Below, in pieces: positions 12,520 through 25,308 of a DNA stretch of 64,000 nucleotides; positions within the stretch are counted from its first letter, which is position 1; the number at the start of each line of letters is the position of its first letter. Origin of the DNA: Gnetum montanum (Eukaryota > Streptophyta > Gnetopsida > Gnetales > Gnetaceae). A program made the position numbers and the translations under genes. The stretch is from NCBI GenBank assembly GCA_015680685.1, contig MNCI01003588.1, positions 128,448 to 192,447 of the forward strand, given 5' to 3'. The notes under the pieces are model-generated. The model did no database searches. It had not been told where the DNA came from and saw nothing but the letters and a program-made list of their open reading frames with translations.

Positions 12520-13450
12520 AGATGGCCTCGAAGAGACCAATAGCTCAAGGACCTTTCTAGCATGGGAGAAAAAGACTAAGAGGTTGTGGAGAGGCCAAGT
12601 AGGGGAACAAACCCCACAAGTTGAGTATGCGGAATAAGAGGCCCAATCATTTAGCATTGACCAACAAACTCCTATTATCGAGTACTCTGCATAGGGAGAG
12701 GCAAAAGTTCCACCAATGCCTAAACAAGGACAATGCCTTACATTGTCTCTTGAATGCCTCCAAGAAATTCAAGAAAAATATATCATGTCCACGGTCCTTG
12801 TGAAGTTGAATTTTGGTCCTTTCATGAAGTTTGCCCAAGAATTTGTAAATTCGCAACTCTAAGCATCTTCCTTATGACCTACTTTTTCTAACAGTGGAGA
12901 ATGGAATCTAGGAGAAACATATCAATTTTGGTAGAACAAATAGGATGATGCAATTATTAAAATTCAAGGAGTCTTTGTGCCATACTCAATAGAGGTAATT
13001 GCCAAGGCCCTCAACATCCCAAATGAAGGGGAAAATGTGGCATAAATTTCTACTAGATTAGACATCAATACTAAGAGGTTGTGATTGCAAAGAGCATATG
13101 GCAAAAATGATAAAAACTAGAACGAGCTCTTGGTAGAAGAGAAAATATAATTCAAGATTGGAACCTATCACTTGTTTCCAATAGAAAGGTTCACATATGC
13201 AGCTAGAGGAAGTGCAATTTTGATGGAAAAATTCAATGCTAACATTATCCATCTATTCTTCCTTGAAATTGAGAGGCAATTCAAAGAGAAAAAGGAAAGG
13301 AAGCCAAGACATCCATTCCCTTGCCTCATTAGAAATCTATGCAAGCAAGATGGAATCTTAGGGTACACCAATGATGTCCCTAGGTAGGCCCAGAATGCTT
13401 CCTACATAGAAATGTTTAGCTAATGCCACCAAAGAAGGATCTATAGAGAT
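12520..13450 (+). pseudogene. Decayed plant transposon-associated protein gene
   Basis: In one main plus frame, broken by stops, conserved-looking pieces appear: VKLNFGPFMKFAQEFVNS, IKIQGVFVPYSIEVIAKALN and, at 13240-13340, NIIHLFFLEIERQ and FPCLIRNLCKQDGI. The order (a stretch ending FV.S, then a beta-like GV.V..S...I...L.IP, then FP.LI..LC) resembles the plant-specific 'putative plant transposon protein' domain often carried by gypsy elements. This is by-eye similarity and unverified. The frame stops where the TatC LTR starts at 13451. Confidence 0.35.
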
Positions 13451-15146
13451 TGAAAACATCAGTGGTTGGAACATGGAGGGGTTTGTGAGCACATAGTCCT
13501 AACCTTGGGTTTGCATGAGGACATACTGGAGGTGGAGATGGCGTGCCCAAAATGATCTTGTTGATCAAATGGGAACTTACTAAATGTGATGCCAAATGAT
13601 GTGAAGTATCAAGAAGTGTTTATAGTGTTAGCAGGGGTGAGCATAGTCAAGGTTTTCAATGTAAAATGAAGGTGTCAACACCTAGAAGTGCATGAAAATA
13701 ATTAAAAATATAAGTAAAATGCTAAAAATGCAAGTAAAAATGCTAAAAATGCATAAGGAGAGAGTGAGAGAGAAAGTGACACCAACCCAAATGGGGTTAA
13801 GTGTAGTTAACTTCAGAAGGGGTGATAAGGTATGTAGTGTATAGTAGGTGCAATGGACAATGTGGTCATAGTCTTGGGGGTGTTTGGCCACAAAGATTGA
13901 CATTCTGCCATAGTGTTTGTGCCTATTGGGTTAGTTGCCATGGTGTGCAATGGATTGCGATGGTCTACGATGAGCTACAATGGTGTGTGAATGCCTTGCG
14001 TTGCCAAAATGCCAAATGCACTCAAAATTTGCTAATATTGCTTCTATTTTTCCCACCTCCTTTGAATTTTTTCAACCCCTAAAATGTTGATGGCTAGGCT
14101 ATTTATAGGCTTAGGGTTAGCATGAAATGTGGATTGGTTGCCACGTGCTAGTGGGACAGTTGGGACTACGCTACATCCAACTATGCTCTCCACTAAGGCT
14201 AGCCGTGTTATGCTTTGCTCTGCTTTGATGAACTCCGTGGGACTGTAAGACTATGAGACTATGCCAACACTGTTGAATGCATGTTCATGTGCTAAAAAGA
14301 CTACAATGTACCTTAAAAAATGCAACTTTGGAGACTATACTCTAGGACTATGCTGTCCACTATCTTGAGTGGGGTTGAGTGTAGTTACAATTTTGGGATA
14401 AAAGGGGTACAAAAAGGATGAATTTTTGCTAACTATACTTTCTAGAGATGTGTTGGAGCTAAGTTGAATGCTGGTGGTGTGTTGTGGAGGCCTTTGGAGG
14501 CTATTCTGGTTGACTATGCTCAACTACACTTTGGATTGGGAAAGAGTGTAGTCCAACACTTAGGAAAATTTTGCAGAAAATTGGCCATGTGTTGACTATG
14601 CTTTTCACGAGAGGATAACTATGCTTCTAATTAGGGTCGAGTGTAGTCTCAGCACTTCAAAAAGTTTTGCAAAAATCTGGCTTCCAGTTAACTACACTCT
14701 AGTCTAGTGGAGAGCATAGTCTCAACACTTAGAAAATTTCTACCAAACTAAGTCTTCCATGCTAACTATGCTTGACTATGCTCCAAGGTAGTGGAGAGAA
14801 TAGTCTTAGAACTTAGAAAAATTTGTAACTACTAGCTTGACACTTAGAAAAATTAGCAAACTAGCCTTTGTTTTGACTATGCTCTCTATTGAGTTGACTA
14901 CACTTTGGGGTAGTGGAGAGCATAGTTTCAACACTTAGGAAAAATTTGTAGCTTCTTGCTTCATGATGAAACTTAAGTAAAATTGCAAAAAATTAGTTTT
15001 TGGAGCTAACTACACTCTCCACTATGCTGACCACACTCTAGGGTAGTGGAGAGCATAGTTTAGTTACTTAGAAAAAATTTTCCTCATGTTGACACTTAGA
15101 AAAGTTCGCAATCGAGAAGTTGTAGCCCAAATTTGGTGGTGTTTCA
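13451..15146 (-). repeat. TatC 3' LTR
   Basis: Right edge ends GTGGTGTTTCA at 15146 (minus-strand start TGAAACACCAC), followed by the family polypurine tract in reverse (GGCCCCTCTTT). Left edge TGAAAACATC at 13451 aligns with 19510. Minus-strand TATA box TATAAATA at 14100-14107. Confidence 0.75.
14280..15110 (-). repeat. Tandem subrepeats in TatC LTR upstream region
   Basis: About seven irregular units of 80-110 bp. Each holds ACTATGCT or ACTACACTCT, then GTGGAGAGCATAGT and ACACTTAGAAAAATTT. The same array is at about 20470-21180 in the other LTR. They lie upstream of the minus-strand TATA box, where enhancer-like repeats would be expected. Confidence 0.7.
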
Positions 15147-17209
15147 TTGGCCCCTCTTTATTGATGTCTAGAGGAGTGACTCGAGAGATGTTAACAAAGA
15201 ACTACAAAACACCATAGTAGGCTTAGCATCAACATCACTCTTGCATGCATGAATGGATGTCATTACACCATGGTCAAGAGTGCTATGGAGAGTAGTATGC
15301 TGGGGGTAAATGGTGTACACAATGTGAAAGGGAATAACAAGGTAGATGAAATGAAAATAGTGTGTCATGATGTAGGATGTGGAGTTAGCATGGTTGATGG
15401 TGACCATGGTACCAGGGTGGCTTGCCTCTGAGAAATGTTGACCTCTCATTGGAGTGCTCATGAGAGAGTCAAGGTGGATTTAGGGCCTGATTGGTTGCTG
15501 AATTATAGCTTTGCTAATTTGCTTGGGGACATGCTTCTCCCCCTTTTCTCTTTTTGTTTTTTCTTGTATTCTATTTTTCTTTTCTTCTTTTATTTTACTT
15601 TTTTCTATAGGGTGAACCTTCTTTAGGTTCTACACTTTGCTAAATGCTGACTGCAAGATGTGTTTCACCAAGTGGATTGCATGCCACTAGGTGGGCTTTG
15701 CTCTAATGCTTGCAAAACCACATCGCATTTGTGGGATAGGTGTTTCCTCCTCAAGATAACTTGTGTTACATCTGCCTAGGCTTTGACAAGCCAACAAAGG
15801 ATTTCCATGGGACAACTCATGTTATGTCTATCTTGGATTCTATGGTTTGGCTTGCAAGGGATGCAGTGTGGTCATAACACGTATGCATCAAAGGGGTTAG
15901 CAATTTTGATTATGTAGGAGAATGCAAGTGTATGAAGAAATAGGGGTAAGTGTAGGTAGGCTATAATGGGGTAATAGTGATGTGCACTCTTGAGAGACTC
16001 AGCTAATCCAGTCATGCACATTGGAGTGATGTGACAACTTGTTGCTACAATGAGATGCACCTTTGCACAACCACCTCTGGGCTTCATCCTACAAACACAA
16101 CTTTGAGAAGACAAGAAAACCAAAAAACACAAAATTCAAATCAAATGTTAGAGACAATGATGATCCAAAGGCTTACTAGTTGCAAGTTCTTAAAAAGCCA
16201 AAAAAAAAATGCCTAGGGACGATGATGTTGGTTATGATGGTGTTTCTGTTGTTGCTTTTCTTGGTACCATTCGATGCAATAATAGGGTAATGTGCTAGGG
16301 ATAACAGGGGAGATGAAATGAAAATAGGGTGTCATGATGTAGGATGTGGAGTCAACATGGTTGATGGTGACCATGGTACCAAGGTGGCTTGCCTCTGAGA
16401 AACATTGACCTCTCATTAGAGTGCTCATGAGAGAGTCAAGGTGGATTTATGGCCTGATTGGTTGCAGAATTGTAGCTCTATTGATTTTCTTGGGGACATG
16501 CTTTTCCTCCTTTTCTCTTTTTATTTTTTTTGTGTATTCCTTTTTTCTTTTATTTTGCTTTTTGCTATAGGGTGAACCTTCTTTATGTTCTACACTTTGC
16601 TAAATGCTGACTGCAAGATGTGTTCCACCAAGTGGATTGCATGCCACTGGGTGGGCTTTTCTTTGATGCTTACAAAACTACGTTGCATCTATGGGACAGG
16701 TGTTTCCTCCTTGGGATAACTTGTGTTACATCTGTCTAGGCTTTAACTAGCCAATAGAGGCTTTCCATGGGTCAACTCATGTTATGGTTGTCTTAGGTTC
16801 TACGGTTTAGCTTGCAAGGGGTGTTATGTGGTCATAACACATATGCATTAGAGGGGTTAGTAGTTTTGATTACGCAAGAGAATGCAAGTGTATGAATACA
16901 TAGGGATAAGTGTAGGTAGGCTATAATGTGGTAATAGTAATGTGCACTCTTAAGAGACTCAGCTAATCCAATTATGCACATCAAAGTGATGTGGAAACTT
17001 GTTGCTACAATGAGATGGACCTTTGCACAACCACCTCTAGGCTTCGTCCTATAAACACAACTCCAAGAAGACAAGAAAACCACAAAATACAAAATATAAA
17101 TCAAATGTTAGGGGCAATGATGCTATGAATGCTCCAAAGGCTTACTAGTTACAAGTGCTTAAAAAGCAAAAAAAAAAAAAAATGCCCAAGGGTGATGATG
17201 TTGGTTATG
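15147..17209 (-). repeat. TatC 3' region with tandem duplication of about 960 bp
   Basis: Unit 1 (about 15250-16210) and unit 2 (about 16215-17180) match at an offset of 960-967 bp, including GAGAGAGTCAAGGTGGATTT at 15453 and 16420 and the T-rich run before GGTGAACCTTCTT. Each unit has a minus-strand open stretch reading FLSS.SCV.R.KPRGGCAKVHLIVAT (15872-16132 and 16832-17104). A third, diverged copy is at 21480-22160. No function is recognised. Confidence 0.7.
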
Positions 17210-18440
17210 ATGGTGTTTCTATCATTGCTTTTTTTGGTATCATTCGATGTGATCAAGCATTTGCATGCACTCTTCCTCTATTGAGTTAAGGTCTATGATC
17301 CTTAACTCATTGTTCTAAGATTCATCCATGAAGTTTGAGAGGATCACCCAGAGTGATGGAACCTACCTGTAAACAAGATTGTAAGGCGTCTTACTTGTTG
17401 TCGTTTGGTGTGTTGTGTGGTAAACCTAGAGTGTATAGACTAATTGCTCATGCCATATTTTTTTGCTATTACTTAGCATCTTATTGAAAATGTTGATGAT
17501 GAATCTGTTACTGGCTTCTACTTGGACATTTTTTTGAGGGTAGTATGGTAACTAGAAGGAATGTTTGATACCAAAGTGCTTATAGAAGGCTTTTGTTCTG
17601 GAATTGCTAAATTGTGGCCTATTGTCTGTTACTATGGTCATGGGAAAGTTGAAATAGGTCACTATGTTATCAAGCACAAATTTGCAAACCTGTTGCAATG
17701 TTTTCTTCTAAAGGAGAATAGCCTCAACCCACTTGTTGAAATACTCAGTTGTAGTTATAATGAAGTTATGCCTTATGGAGGACTTAGGCATTATTGGTCT
17801 AATGATGTTCAAGCCCCAACATTGGAATAGCCATGTTATCTACATTGTGTGTAGTTCAATCGATGGCATGTGCATTAAGTTGCCATGCTATTGATACATG
17901 TTACATTCTTTGGCCTTCAAGATGCAATCATGCTCCATGTAAGGCCAATAATGACCTAGCCATCTAATTTTCATTGCCATTGTCCTAGGTGTTATGTGAC
18001 CTTTACATAGTCCCTCATGAACTTGCTCAACAATTGCTTGCACTTTGCTATCACTTACATAAGTTAGCAATATGCCATTGTAGGATCTATGACATAATGT
18101 GTTATTACTAATGATGATGTACTAGTGTAAACATTTGTGCACTGCATCCTTTTGAGTAGTAGTTAAATATTGTTGAGGCTCACCCTGTAGAAGGTACACC
18201 TTGATGTCATTGGACCAATCTCTTGCATTGGTTGTGCTTACTATGGCTATGAATGTAATGTCAGTGATTTGCATGATATGCACAATGCAATTTGCCATTG
18301 AGGTGGGCAATGCATGGATCATGTTAGGTGCAATGCTAAGGGCTAATGTTGCTAATGCATCAGCTACAAAATTTTCGTTTCAAGGAATGTGTTGGACATT
18401 TACTATTGCAAAGTGTTTAGGTAAGTGCTTTGTGAGGTCA
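17210..18440 (-). pseudogene. TatC integrase, decayed
   Basis: The zinc-binding region at 17888-18330 reads EQVHEGLCKGHITPRTMAMKI, RWLGHYWPYMEHDC and KECNMYQ, aligning with the TatA and TatB integrases. The catalytic core continues toward 17250 with many stops. Integration activity is impossible in this copy. Confidence 0.7.
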
Positions 18441-19509
18441 TAGTAAGGCTGTAAATGTTGGACCTTGCAAGTGTAAACATATATCACCTGGTTTATCACT
18501 AATTTTAAGTCACCTTGAATCTCTACATGTTGGATCCCTAGGTTGCATGCTACAAGGATACCTTACAGGAGACCTTTGTACTCTGCCATGTTGTTAGTGC
18601 AAGGGAATGCAAAATGATATGTGAAGGGTTAGATCTCTTTGGAGGGAAACATGATAATGGTAGTGGTGCTACCTCCTTGAGAGGTTGAAGCTCTGTCAAA
18701 ATGCAGAAGTGCCTCATAGTTGTCGAGCACTTGACTAATGCTACTAACGTGCTCATTCAGGAATTCTAGATCTATAGTTGCCTGGCTGTTTACGAGTGAA
18801 GCTATGAGTTATGGCTATAGCTTGACATTTTGTCAAGGCTTGCGCAACATAGTGTAGCTCAAACTCTACTATTATTTCTTTGCATTGTGCAATATGATTT
18901 CTTTTGTAGATATTCATTATGATTGCTCAGAGTTCATTATTTTTGCAAATGATATTGACTTAACTACAGAAATGAGTAAGACGACTAAGGCGAGGAAATA
19001 CTTTTCCACATCATTGTATTTCACTTCATGGGCTATTAACACATGGATTTAAGTGGTAAACTGGGATCTCTATAACATCATCTTGATTTTGGAAAAGCAA
19101 AAAAGAAATGGACATGTCAGAAGTAGCAAGGTAGATGCAAAAGGGTGTATCTCCTTGTAGAGGGTGAACTGTAAGAAGTTGTGCTAGCTCTTACTTAATA
19201 TTGTCAAATGTTTGTTGACACTAAGCTATCCACTTGAAGTGGGCTCCTTTCTTGATTAGATGTTGCATTGGTTGTAACTTATCATTTAATTGCACGATAA
19301 ACTTTTGTATGACCTGCAATCCACCTTGTAACCCTCGTAGCTCCTTAAGATTGGCCAAGGATGCTAAGTTGGTTATGGCCTTAACAATGTTTGGGTCTAT
19401 GCATATTCTTGCTTTGGACATTACAAAACTAAGCATTTGGCCCATTCTGTCACTAAAAATACACTTCTTGGGGTTCAACTTAAGATCATGTTGTAAGCAA
19501 TGCTTGTAG
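18441..19509 (-). pseudogene. TatC RT end and two RNase H domains, decayed
   Basis: At 19221-19509 the frame reads CLQHDLKLNPKKCIFSDRMG and then the RT connection (ELRGLQGGLQVIQKFI). The first RNase H follows to about 18850. The second, archaeal-like RNase H at about 18440-18780 reads NNMAEYKGLL, then GDLKLVINQV and FVADALATL. Dual RNase H is known for the Tat lineage. The RT catalytic core (YVDD) is absent because the LTR begins at 19510. Confidence 0.7.
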
Positions 19510-21212
19510 TGACCAAAAACATTGACAACTGGAACATTGAGGGGTTCACGGGCACACAACCTCAACCCCACCCCCACGTGAGAGCCTTTGCTAGGAAATG
19601 GAGGTGGAGTGCCTTGGATGATCTTGTTGATTGAACAGGGACTTTGCTGGCTAAAATTGGGATATTGGGTGTAGTTGGGAGGTGGCATTGTTAACTAAAA
19701 TGCAAGCACTAATGTTGTGAGATAATGCTAAGCATTTTAATAGTATTCTCAATAGTACCAAGGCTGGATAAGCCTGAGCTTAGCAAGGTTTCCTAGCATG
19801 AGAACAATGGTGCCAACATGCAAAAATGTGTAAACTTGCAAAAAATGCGAATGTGGTACTGAATGTCAAAGAAAATGCTTAAAATGCAATGGAGTTTGGG
19901 AAAAAGAAAGAATGGTACCATCCCATATGGAGAGCATAGAAATTAAAAATGAGTGTTGAGGAGGTATGCAATGTACAGACAAGTGTAGTAGCAGCATAAC
20001 CATAGTATCTAGGGATGTCCCAGGGTGAAGACTGATGTCCATTATGAAGTTTATGCCTATTGTGTTGGCTATCACAATGTCTTGGGATTGCAATGCGCTA
20101 CGGTGTTGAATGGGATGTAAAGGTGTTGATATGCTCCAGTGTGTGGTGTGCTCAAGGTAACTCGGGTGCCAAGTGGTACTCTAGAAATGCCAATTGCTAC
20201 TTGGATTTTCCAACCAAATGCTTCAAATTCCTTCTTCTAGAATGAATTTCCAACCCCTAGAGTGTGGAATTTAGGGGTATAAGTGTGGATCAAGTGCCAT
20301 GTGGTAAAGGAGTAGGTGGGGCTATAATGAGCTCTACTATGCTCCCACTAAAGGAATTGGTGCTACACTTTGATGTGGTCTAGTGGACCTTGAGAGACTA
20401 CCAGACTATGCCTAAATTGCTAAGAATGCATGTGCCAAAGTTGGAAAAATACCACAATGTACCTGTAAATAGTGCAAAAGAGTGCAATTTAGAGGCTATG
20501 CTCTGGGACTACGCTCTGTCCTATTTCAAGTGGGATCAAGCATAGGTACAATTATGGGACATATGGGGTGTAAAGAATGTGCAAGTTGCTAATCCTACTT
20601 ACCGAAGGAGTGCTAGAGCTAGAATGAAAGCCTATGCTAAGCTTTGAAAACTTTTGAAGGTAGTTCCATGTTGCTATGCTAGCTACACTCTAGAGCATAG
20701 CCCAACAGTTAGGCAAATTTTGCAAAAAACTAAAGTCCAATGATGATATGCTCATGAGCATAGTAAGGTGAGACAAGGTGTAGCATGGAAACTTAGAAAA
20801 ATTTGGCAAGAATGGTTTTTTTTCTTGCTATGCTAGCTATGCTTGGGAGCGTAGTAAGAGGGGCAGCTTCTGGAGTTAGAAATTTTTCCAAATGCCTCTT
20901 TCATGCTGAGCTAGCTTGACAACTTCTGACTTGACACTAGTGAAAACTAGCCACTAGAGTACTGCTATGCTTAAGAACGTAGCAGGAGAAATGGAAGTGT
21001 AGTAAGACACTTAGAACAATTTTGCAATTGTTGTTGACAATTAGAAAATTTTGCAAATCTAGTTCTTTGTTGCATGCTATGCAGGCTACACTCTAGAGTG
21101 TAGCCCCATTAGTGGAATCATGGGCCAACCACTTAGAAAAAATTTGCCTTGTGCTAACACTTAGAAAAATTTATTGTTGAAGTGCTATTGCTTGAATTTG
21201 GTGGTGTTTCAT
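19510..21212 (-). repeat. TatC 5' LTR
   Basis: Aligns with 13451-15146 over its length (GGAACATTGAGGGGTTC at the left, ATTTGGTGGTGTTTCA at the right). The polypurine-like GCCCCTCTTTG follows at 21215, so this LTR is also the left border of a further Tat interior fragment. The minus TATA box seen in the sister LTR is degraded here (near 20275). Confidence 0.75.
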
Positions 21213-22650
21213 TAGCCCCTCTTTGTTGACATTTGGGGGAGTGGCTTAAGAGACATTGACAAAGAACCTGAAACACCATAGTAGGCACAACACCAACATC
21301 ACTCATTGGCACCTAATTAGATGGTGCTTTGCCAGGCTCAAGAGTCTTAAAGGTAATGGTATGCTAAGGGCAATGGATGTAAGGAATTGGCTTGGGATAG
21401 TAAGGGGCTAATGAGATGTAAGTGGTATAGCATCCTACAATATGCAGAGTTAGCATGGCTGACCATGATCATGGAATTAGGGTGGCTTGTTGCCAAATGA
21501 TGACCTCTTGTCAAAATGCTTATGAGAGAGCCTTCACCCATAGCACCAGAATGGCTTACCCCTGACATGTTGGCCTCTCATCAAAGTGCTTATGAGAAGG
21601 CCATCATGAATTCATGGTTGGGTTGGTTGCCAAATTGCAGCTTTGCAAGATGGTTGGACATGTTTTACCCCCTTTTTTTTATTTTTTACTTTTTTTCTTT
21701 GTGAAATGCTAGCTACAAGATGCTTATCATCAAGTGGACTATGTGCCACTCAACAGGCTTTACTTAAAGGCAACCGTGTCGCATCTGTAAGACAAGTGTT
21801 TCCTTTCCAGGATGAGTTGCATTTCATTTGCTTAGGCTTTGAACAACTAACAGATGCTTCCCATGGGACGAGTTACATTACATCCATCATGGGTTCTATG
21901 GATGAATGAAAGAAGGATGCCATGTGCATCAAAGAAATTAGTAGGCAAGGCAAGAAAATGTAAGGAAAATGGGTAAAAGCAAGTAAATTATAGTAGAGTA
22001 ATAGGGATATGCAATCTTGATCAACTTGATGAATCCAACCAAGCACATCAAAGTAATGTGGTGCTTTGTCCTTGCGATAAAATATGCCCTTGAACAACCA
22101 CCTTCGGGGCCTTGTATTGCAAACACAATGTAGAGAAGACAAGAAAATAATCACACAATGCAAGATAAGAGAAAACTACTGGTTACAAGGGTGCTACAAG
22201 TGCCACGAGTGCTGGACTAGTTGCAAGAGCTTGTAGTGCCAAAGTAGGAAGGTTAGTGTAGGTGTTGGAGCCAGAAGGCTGCAAAAGATCTAGTAGCCAC
22301 ACTGGAAGTGAGCACCCCAAAGAGGCTAGCAAGGTGGTCGAGGGTGATGGTGGTGTAGGTGCTTGAGACTCCACATCAAGGATAGGATCTTGGAAATCTA
22401 GCAAGATGGTTGGAAGTCATGCTATTGGATGCACTTCCAATCTTAGGCAATGTTGAGGGCTAGAGGATGGTAGTGTTGTGGCTAGGCCACAGTACTACTA
22501 GGACTCTAGCAGGTGGTGCTAATGGTGAGAGCTCCAACCAATAATGACAATGATGGTGGTGGTAGCTTTGCAAGGTCAACAAAATACCCAAGGCAATCTC
22601 TAGAGGATTAGCAAAATGCCACGGACAGTGATGCTACAAATGTTCCAGAG
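21213..22650 (-). other. Stray Tat 3' region after TatC
   Basis: Matches 15147-17209, including CTTATGAGAGAGCC and a minus-strand stretch reading IIFLSSLHCVCN. It stops near 22650 (AGAGGCTTTTTTTTTG). This makes the local order LTR, interior, LTR, interior, as in a recombined tandem element. Confidence 0.6.
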
Positions 22651-22837
22651 GCTTTTTTTTTGATGACATGAATTCCATTTTTGAATTGCAACACCTTGCC
22701 CAACTCAGCCCATTGATATGTAGGTAGATGATGAAGGATTAAAAGTATTTATGATTTCTTATCTACAAAACTATGCATGCTAAACTATGAACCTAGTTTA
22801 AGGTCCTAGTAGACCTCATGCTGTGCTAGTTTAAGGT
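22651..22837. other. Unassigned spacer
   Basis: I see no gene or repeat match here. AAGGT at 22833-22837 is the presumed left target site of AL2. Confidence 0.4.
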
Positions 22838-23399
22838 TGATGAGTGGCAAGGTACCCCTACACTCAACCATACGAAATGAGCGTAGCACACGCGATCTAG
22901 TCGAACTCCATAGACTAAGTGCCTACACGCCCCATGAAACACTTGGGGTTAATCATTCATTGTCTTCCCAGACTTACTTGTAGTTGTCATGGTGTATGGT
23001 TAAGTAAGTCCCAGGTATATGATTTTTATATCTTTTTATGTTTTATGTCTCCTATGCTAACAAGGTGAAGGGTTGAGAAACCAAGTACAAATTATAACTA
23101 ATTACTAAGTCTAAATTACCTAGCATCAGCATTTGTTCCCACTTACCATACACACCCGGAACCGATGCAACCACAGCCACCAAATGCTAATCGTTGCTGG
23201 GATCACTGCGCGTAACGCACGTGCTCGAAGTGCTCATACTGAGGCACTTAACTAGGAGGAAAGGGTTGAGAAAGCTAATCTAGCCTAAGTGCGATGAGTA
23301 GTCAATTCCTTGACTAACCGTACACATCTTGGTGCATGACTACCACTGGGATTACCAAGCGTAGATCCTAGATACGCCACTGGGTTACCAAGTAGTCAC
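22838..23399 (-). repeat. AL2 3' LTR, left half
   Basis: Starts TGATGAGTGGCAAGGTACCCC in line with 8653 and follows the AL1 LTR. It is interrupted at 23399 by TatB; the other half resumes at 60683. GTCAC at 23395-23399 is the left target duplication. Confidence 0.85.
23395..23399. other. Target site duplication of TatB (left)
   Basis: GTCAC here and at 60678-60682, directly outside the two TatB LTRs, inside the AL2 LTR. Confidence 0.85.
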
Positions 23400-25308
23400 T
23401 GTGCTGTCTAGAATCGTTAGTACCCAGCTGGAATGAAAAAGGCATTGAGAGATCCATAGGTAAACACAGAAGACCCTACCTTTGCTTGAGGGTGAGCCAG
23501 AACTAGCGAAGGTAGAGTACCTTGGGTGGTCCACATGTGGATCAGACAAGGATTTCCCTAGACGTATGCCAATGCGCAATATGCTGGGTTATACGTAAAC
23601 AGTGGAATGAATGTAAACTAGAATGCAAATATGTAGGAATGTAAACAAGCAGTAAATAAGAACGAATGGAAACTGTAATAAATCTTAGCCAAAAATGCAA
23701 GAACGAATGAGAACGGTAAAAAATCTTGGTTAAAAATGCAGCAATATTATTGCATAATGAAAATTACAATGCACCGGTCTAGACGCAGTTGTGGATCTAA
23801 CAGAAGGTGAACGAAGAGCCCCGGTGGATGCGAAGGGGTGATGGTATGCTGGTTTGGGTTGTAGGCATAGCATGAAGGTTGTATGCTCAACATGTGGGGT
23901 AGAAGTCCAACGTGCAAGGTGGGTGTTCTGAACATTCTCAGTGTGGATTCTCCAATTTTTTTGCCCAGATTCCTCAATTTTCGAACCCTCATCTGGTTAA
24001 AAATTAGGGTTTTGTACAAGTTTGGGCGTTAAATTTAGATCTAAGATGGGATGATTGGCTATGGGATGCTGGAATTTCAGATCGGGTGACATGTGGAGAG
24101 TCGATCGGGTGCAAAAGAATGAAACTTTACAAGCATGCAGCATGCCAACATGTACACGCTGGGCGTATACGCCCCACACATTGGACAACATGTGAATAAG
24201 CATGAAGGTTTTCTGACCAAATTTCAAACTATGATGGTAGTTTTAGCATGGATCTGGATGCCTAATGTCTTGAAGATGCTGCCTGTCAGTTTTGGGCCGA
24301 TTTGACCTTGATCTAATAGGGCTTTAGGAGGTTCCAAGAGTGTACACGCTGGGCATGCACACTGGGCATGTAGGCCAGTGTGTGGGCATGAAAACTACAG
24401 TTTTGGAGCCTAATATTGTACACCGGAGTTTGATCCTTGTTGCTTAAGTGTTTCTGGTTCTCCAGGGTATCCAGAGGCTCATTTTGGCTTCATTTTGTTC
24501 GAGTTTTGGGCATGTTTCTAGTGTGCACGCTGTGCTGTACGCCGGGCGTGCACGCTGGGTATGCAGGGCCAAGAATGACCCTTCTGATGCCAACAATTGA
24601 TGTATCTAGAGCCTGTGGACTTTTAGATTCATTAACCATGCCTTGAGGGCTGCTCCATATCGAAATCTTGCCTAAAATGCCCACTCAACCTTGTTCAAAG
24701 TGGTGCATGCTGGGCGTGCAGGCCAGCGTACAGGCATGAAACTGCCATTTTTCAAGGTCAAAAATTGATTTTTGAGAGCCCAGGATGATGCTTGATAGTT
24801 TCCCTACCTCTGGGAGTTAATTTTCTATGAAGACCATGGTCTGAGTGCCTATTTTGGACTGTCTATGATGGTACATGCTGGGCGTGCAGGCCAGCATGCA
24901 GGCATGAAAACCCCTCACTTGAAGTCCAAAACATGATTTTTAGGAGCCTGAGAGTTGATAGGGACCTTGGGGAAGGTCTTGGATGGTCTAGACCTTCAAT
25001 TCTGGCTTGTTTGAAGAAGCTTTTTGGAACTCAATAGTTACTGCATGTTGAGCTGCACACTAAGCATGCAGGCTTGTGTGCAAGAAGTATATTTAGTCAA
25101 AACAAAGTGTTTTGAGTTTGCAATTTGTAATCCTTGTTGCCAGATGTTGATGTAGTCTCCAATGGATCTCAGGGAACTTTTAGTTGCTTGATTCAACTCC
25201 GTTTGATGTTGTTTATGAAGTTCGCAAGTTTTGGTCATGCTGGGAAGCATCATGACTTAGCTTGATTCTTGTCTGAAAGTGTTAGGTCCAAATTTTTGTG
25301 GTATTTCA
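23400..25308 (-). repeat. TatB 3' LTR (about 1.9 kb)
   Basis: From TGTGCTGTCTAG at 23400 to GTATTTCA at 25308; pairs with 58757-60677. The upstream promoter part holds scattered repeats with CACGCTGGGC and GCAGGCCAGCGT (24340-25090). A weak minus-strand TATA-like TGTACAAAAA lies near 24010. The near-palindrome GCAATAATATTGC (minus, near 23740) is shared with the TatA LTR. Confidence 0.88.

Larger units (their letters stand above)
13451..21212 (-). mobile_element. TatC, Tat-like gypsy element, 5' part deleted
   Basis: Two LTRs of about 1.7 kb (13451-15146 and 19510-21212) flank a minus-strand interior with 3' region, integrase, RNase H and the end of RT. Gag, protease, the RT core and the primer site are missing: RT codons touch the right LTR directly at 19509/19510. 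Flanking 5-mers GAGAT and TTAGC do not match, and more Tat 3'-region sequence follows at 21213. The unit is therefore a recombination or deletion product, not a simple insertion. Confidence 0.75.

Noticed and set aside
24437-24646. 69-residue open frame in the TatB LTR as a host gene piece
   Set aside because: Lies wholly within the LTR repeats and the sister LTR carries no matching frame.
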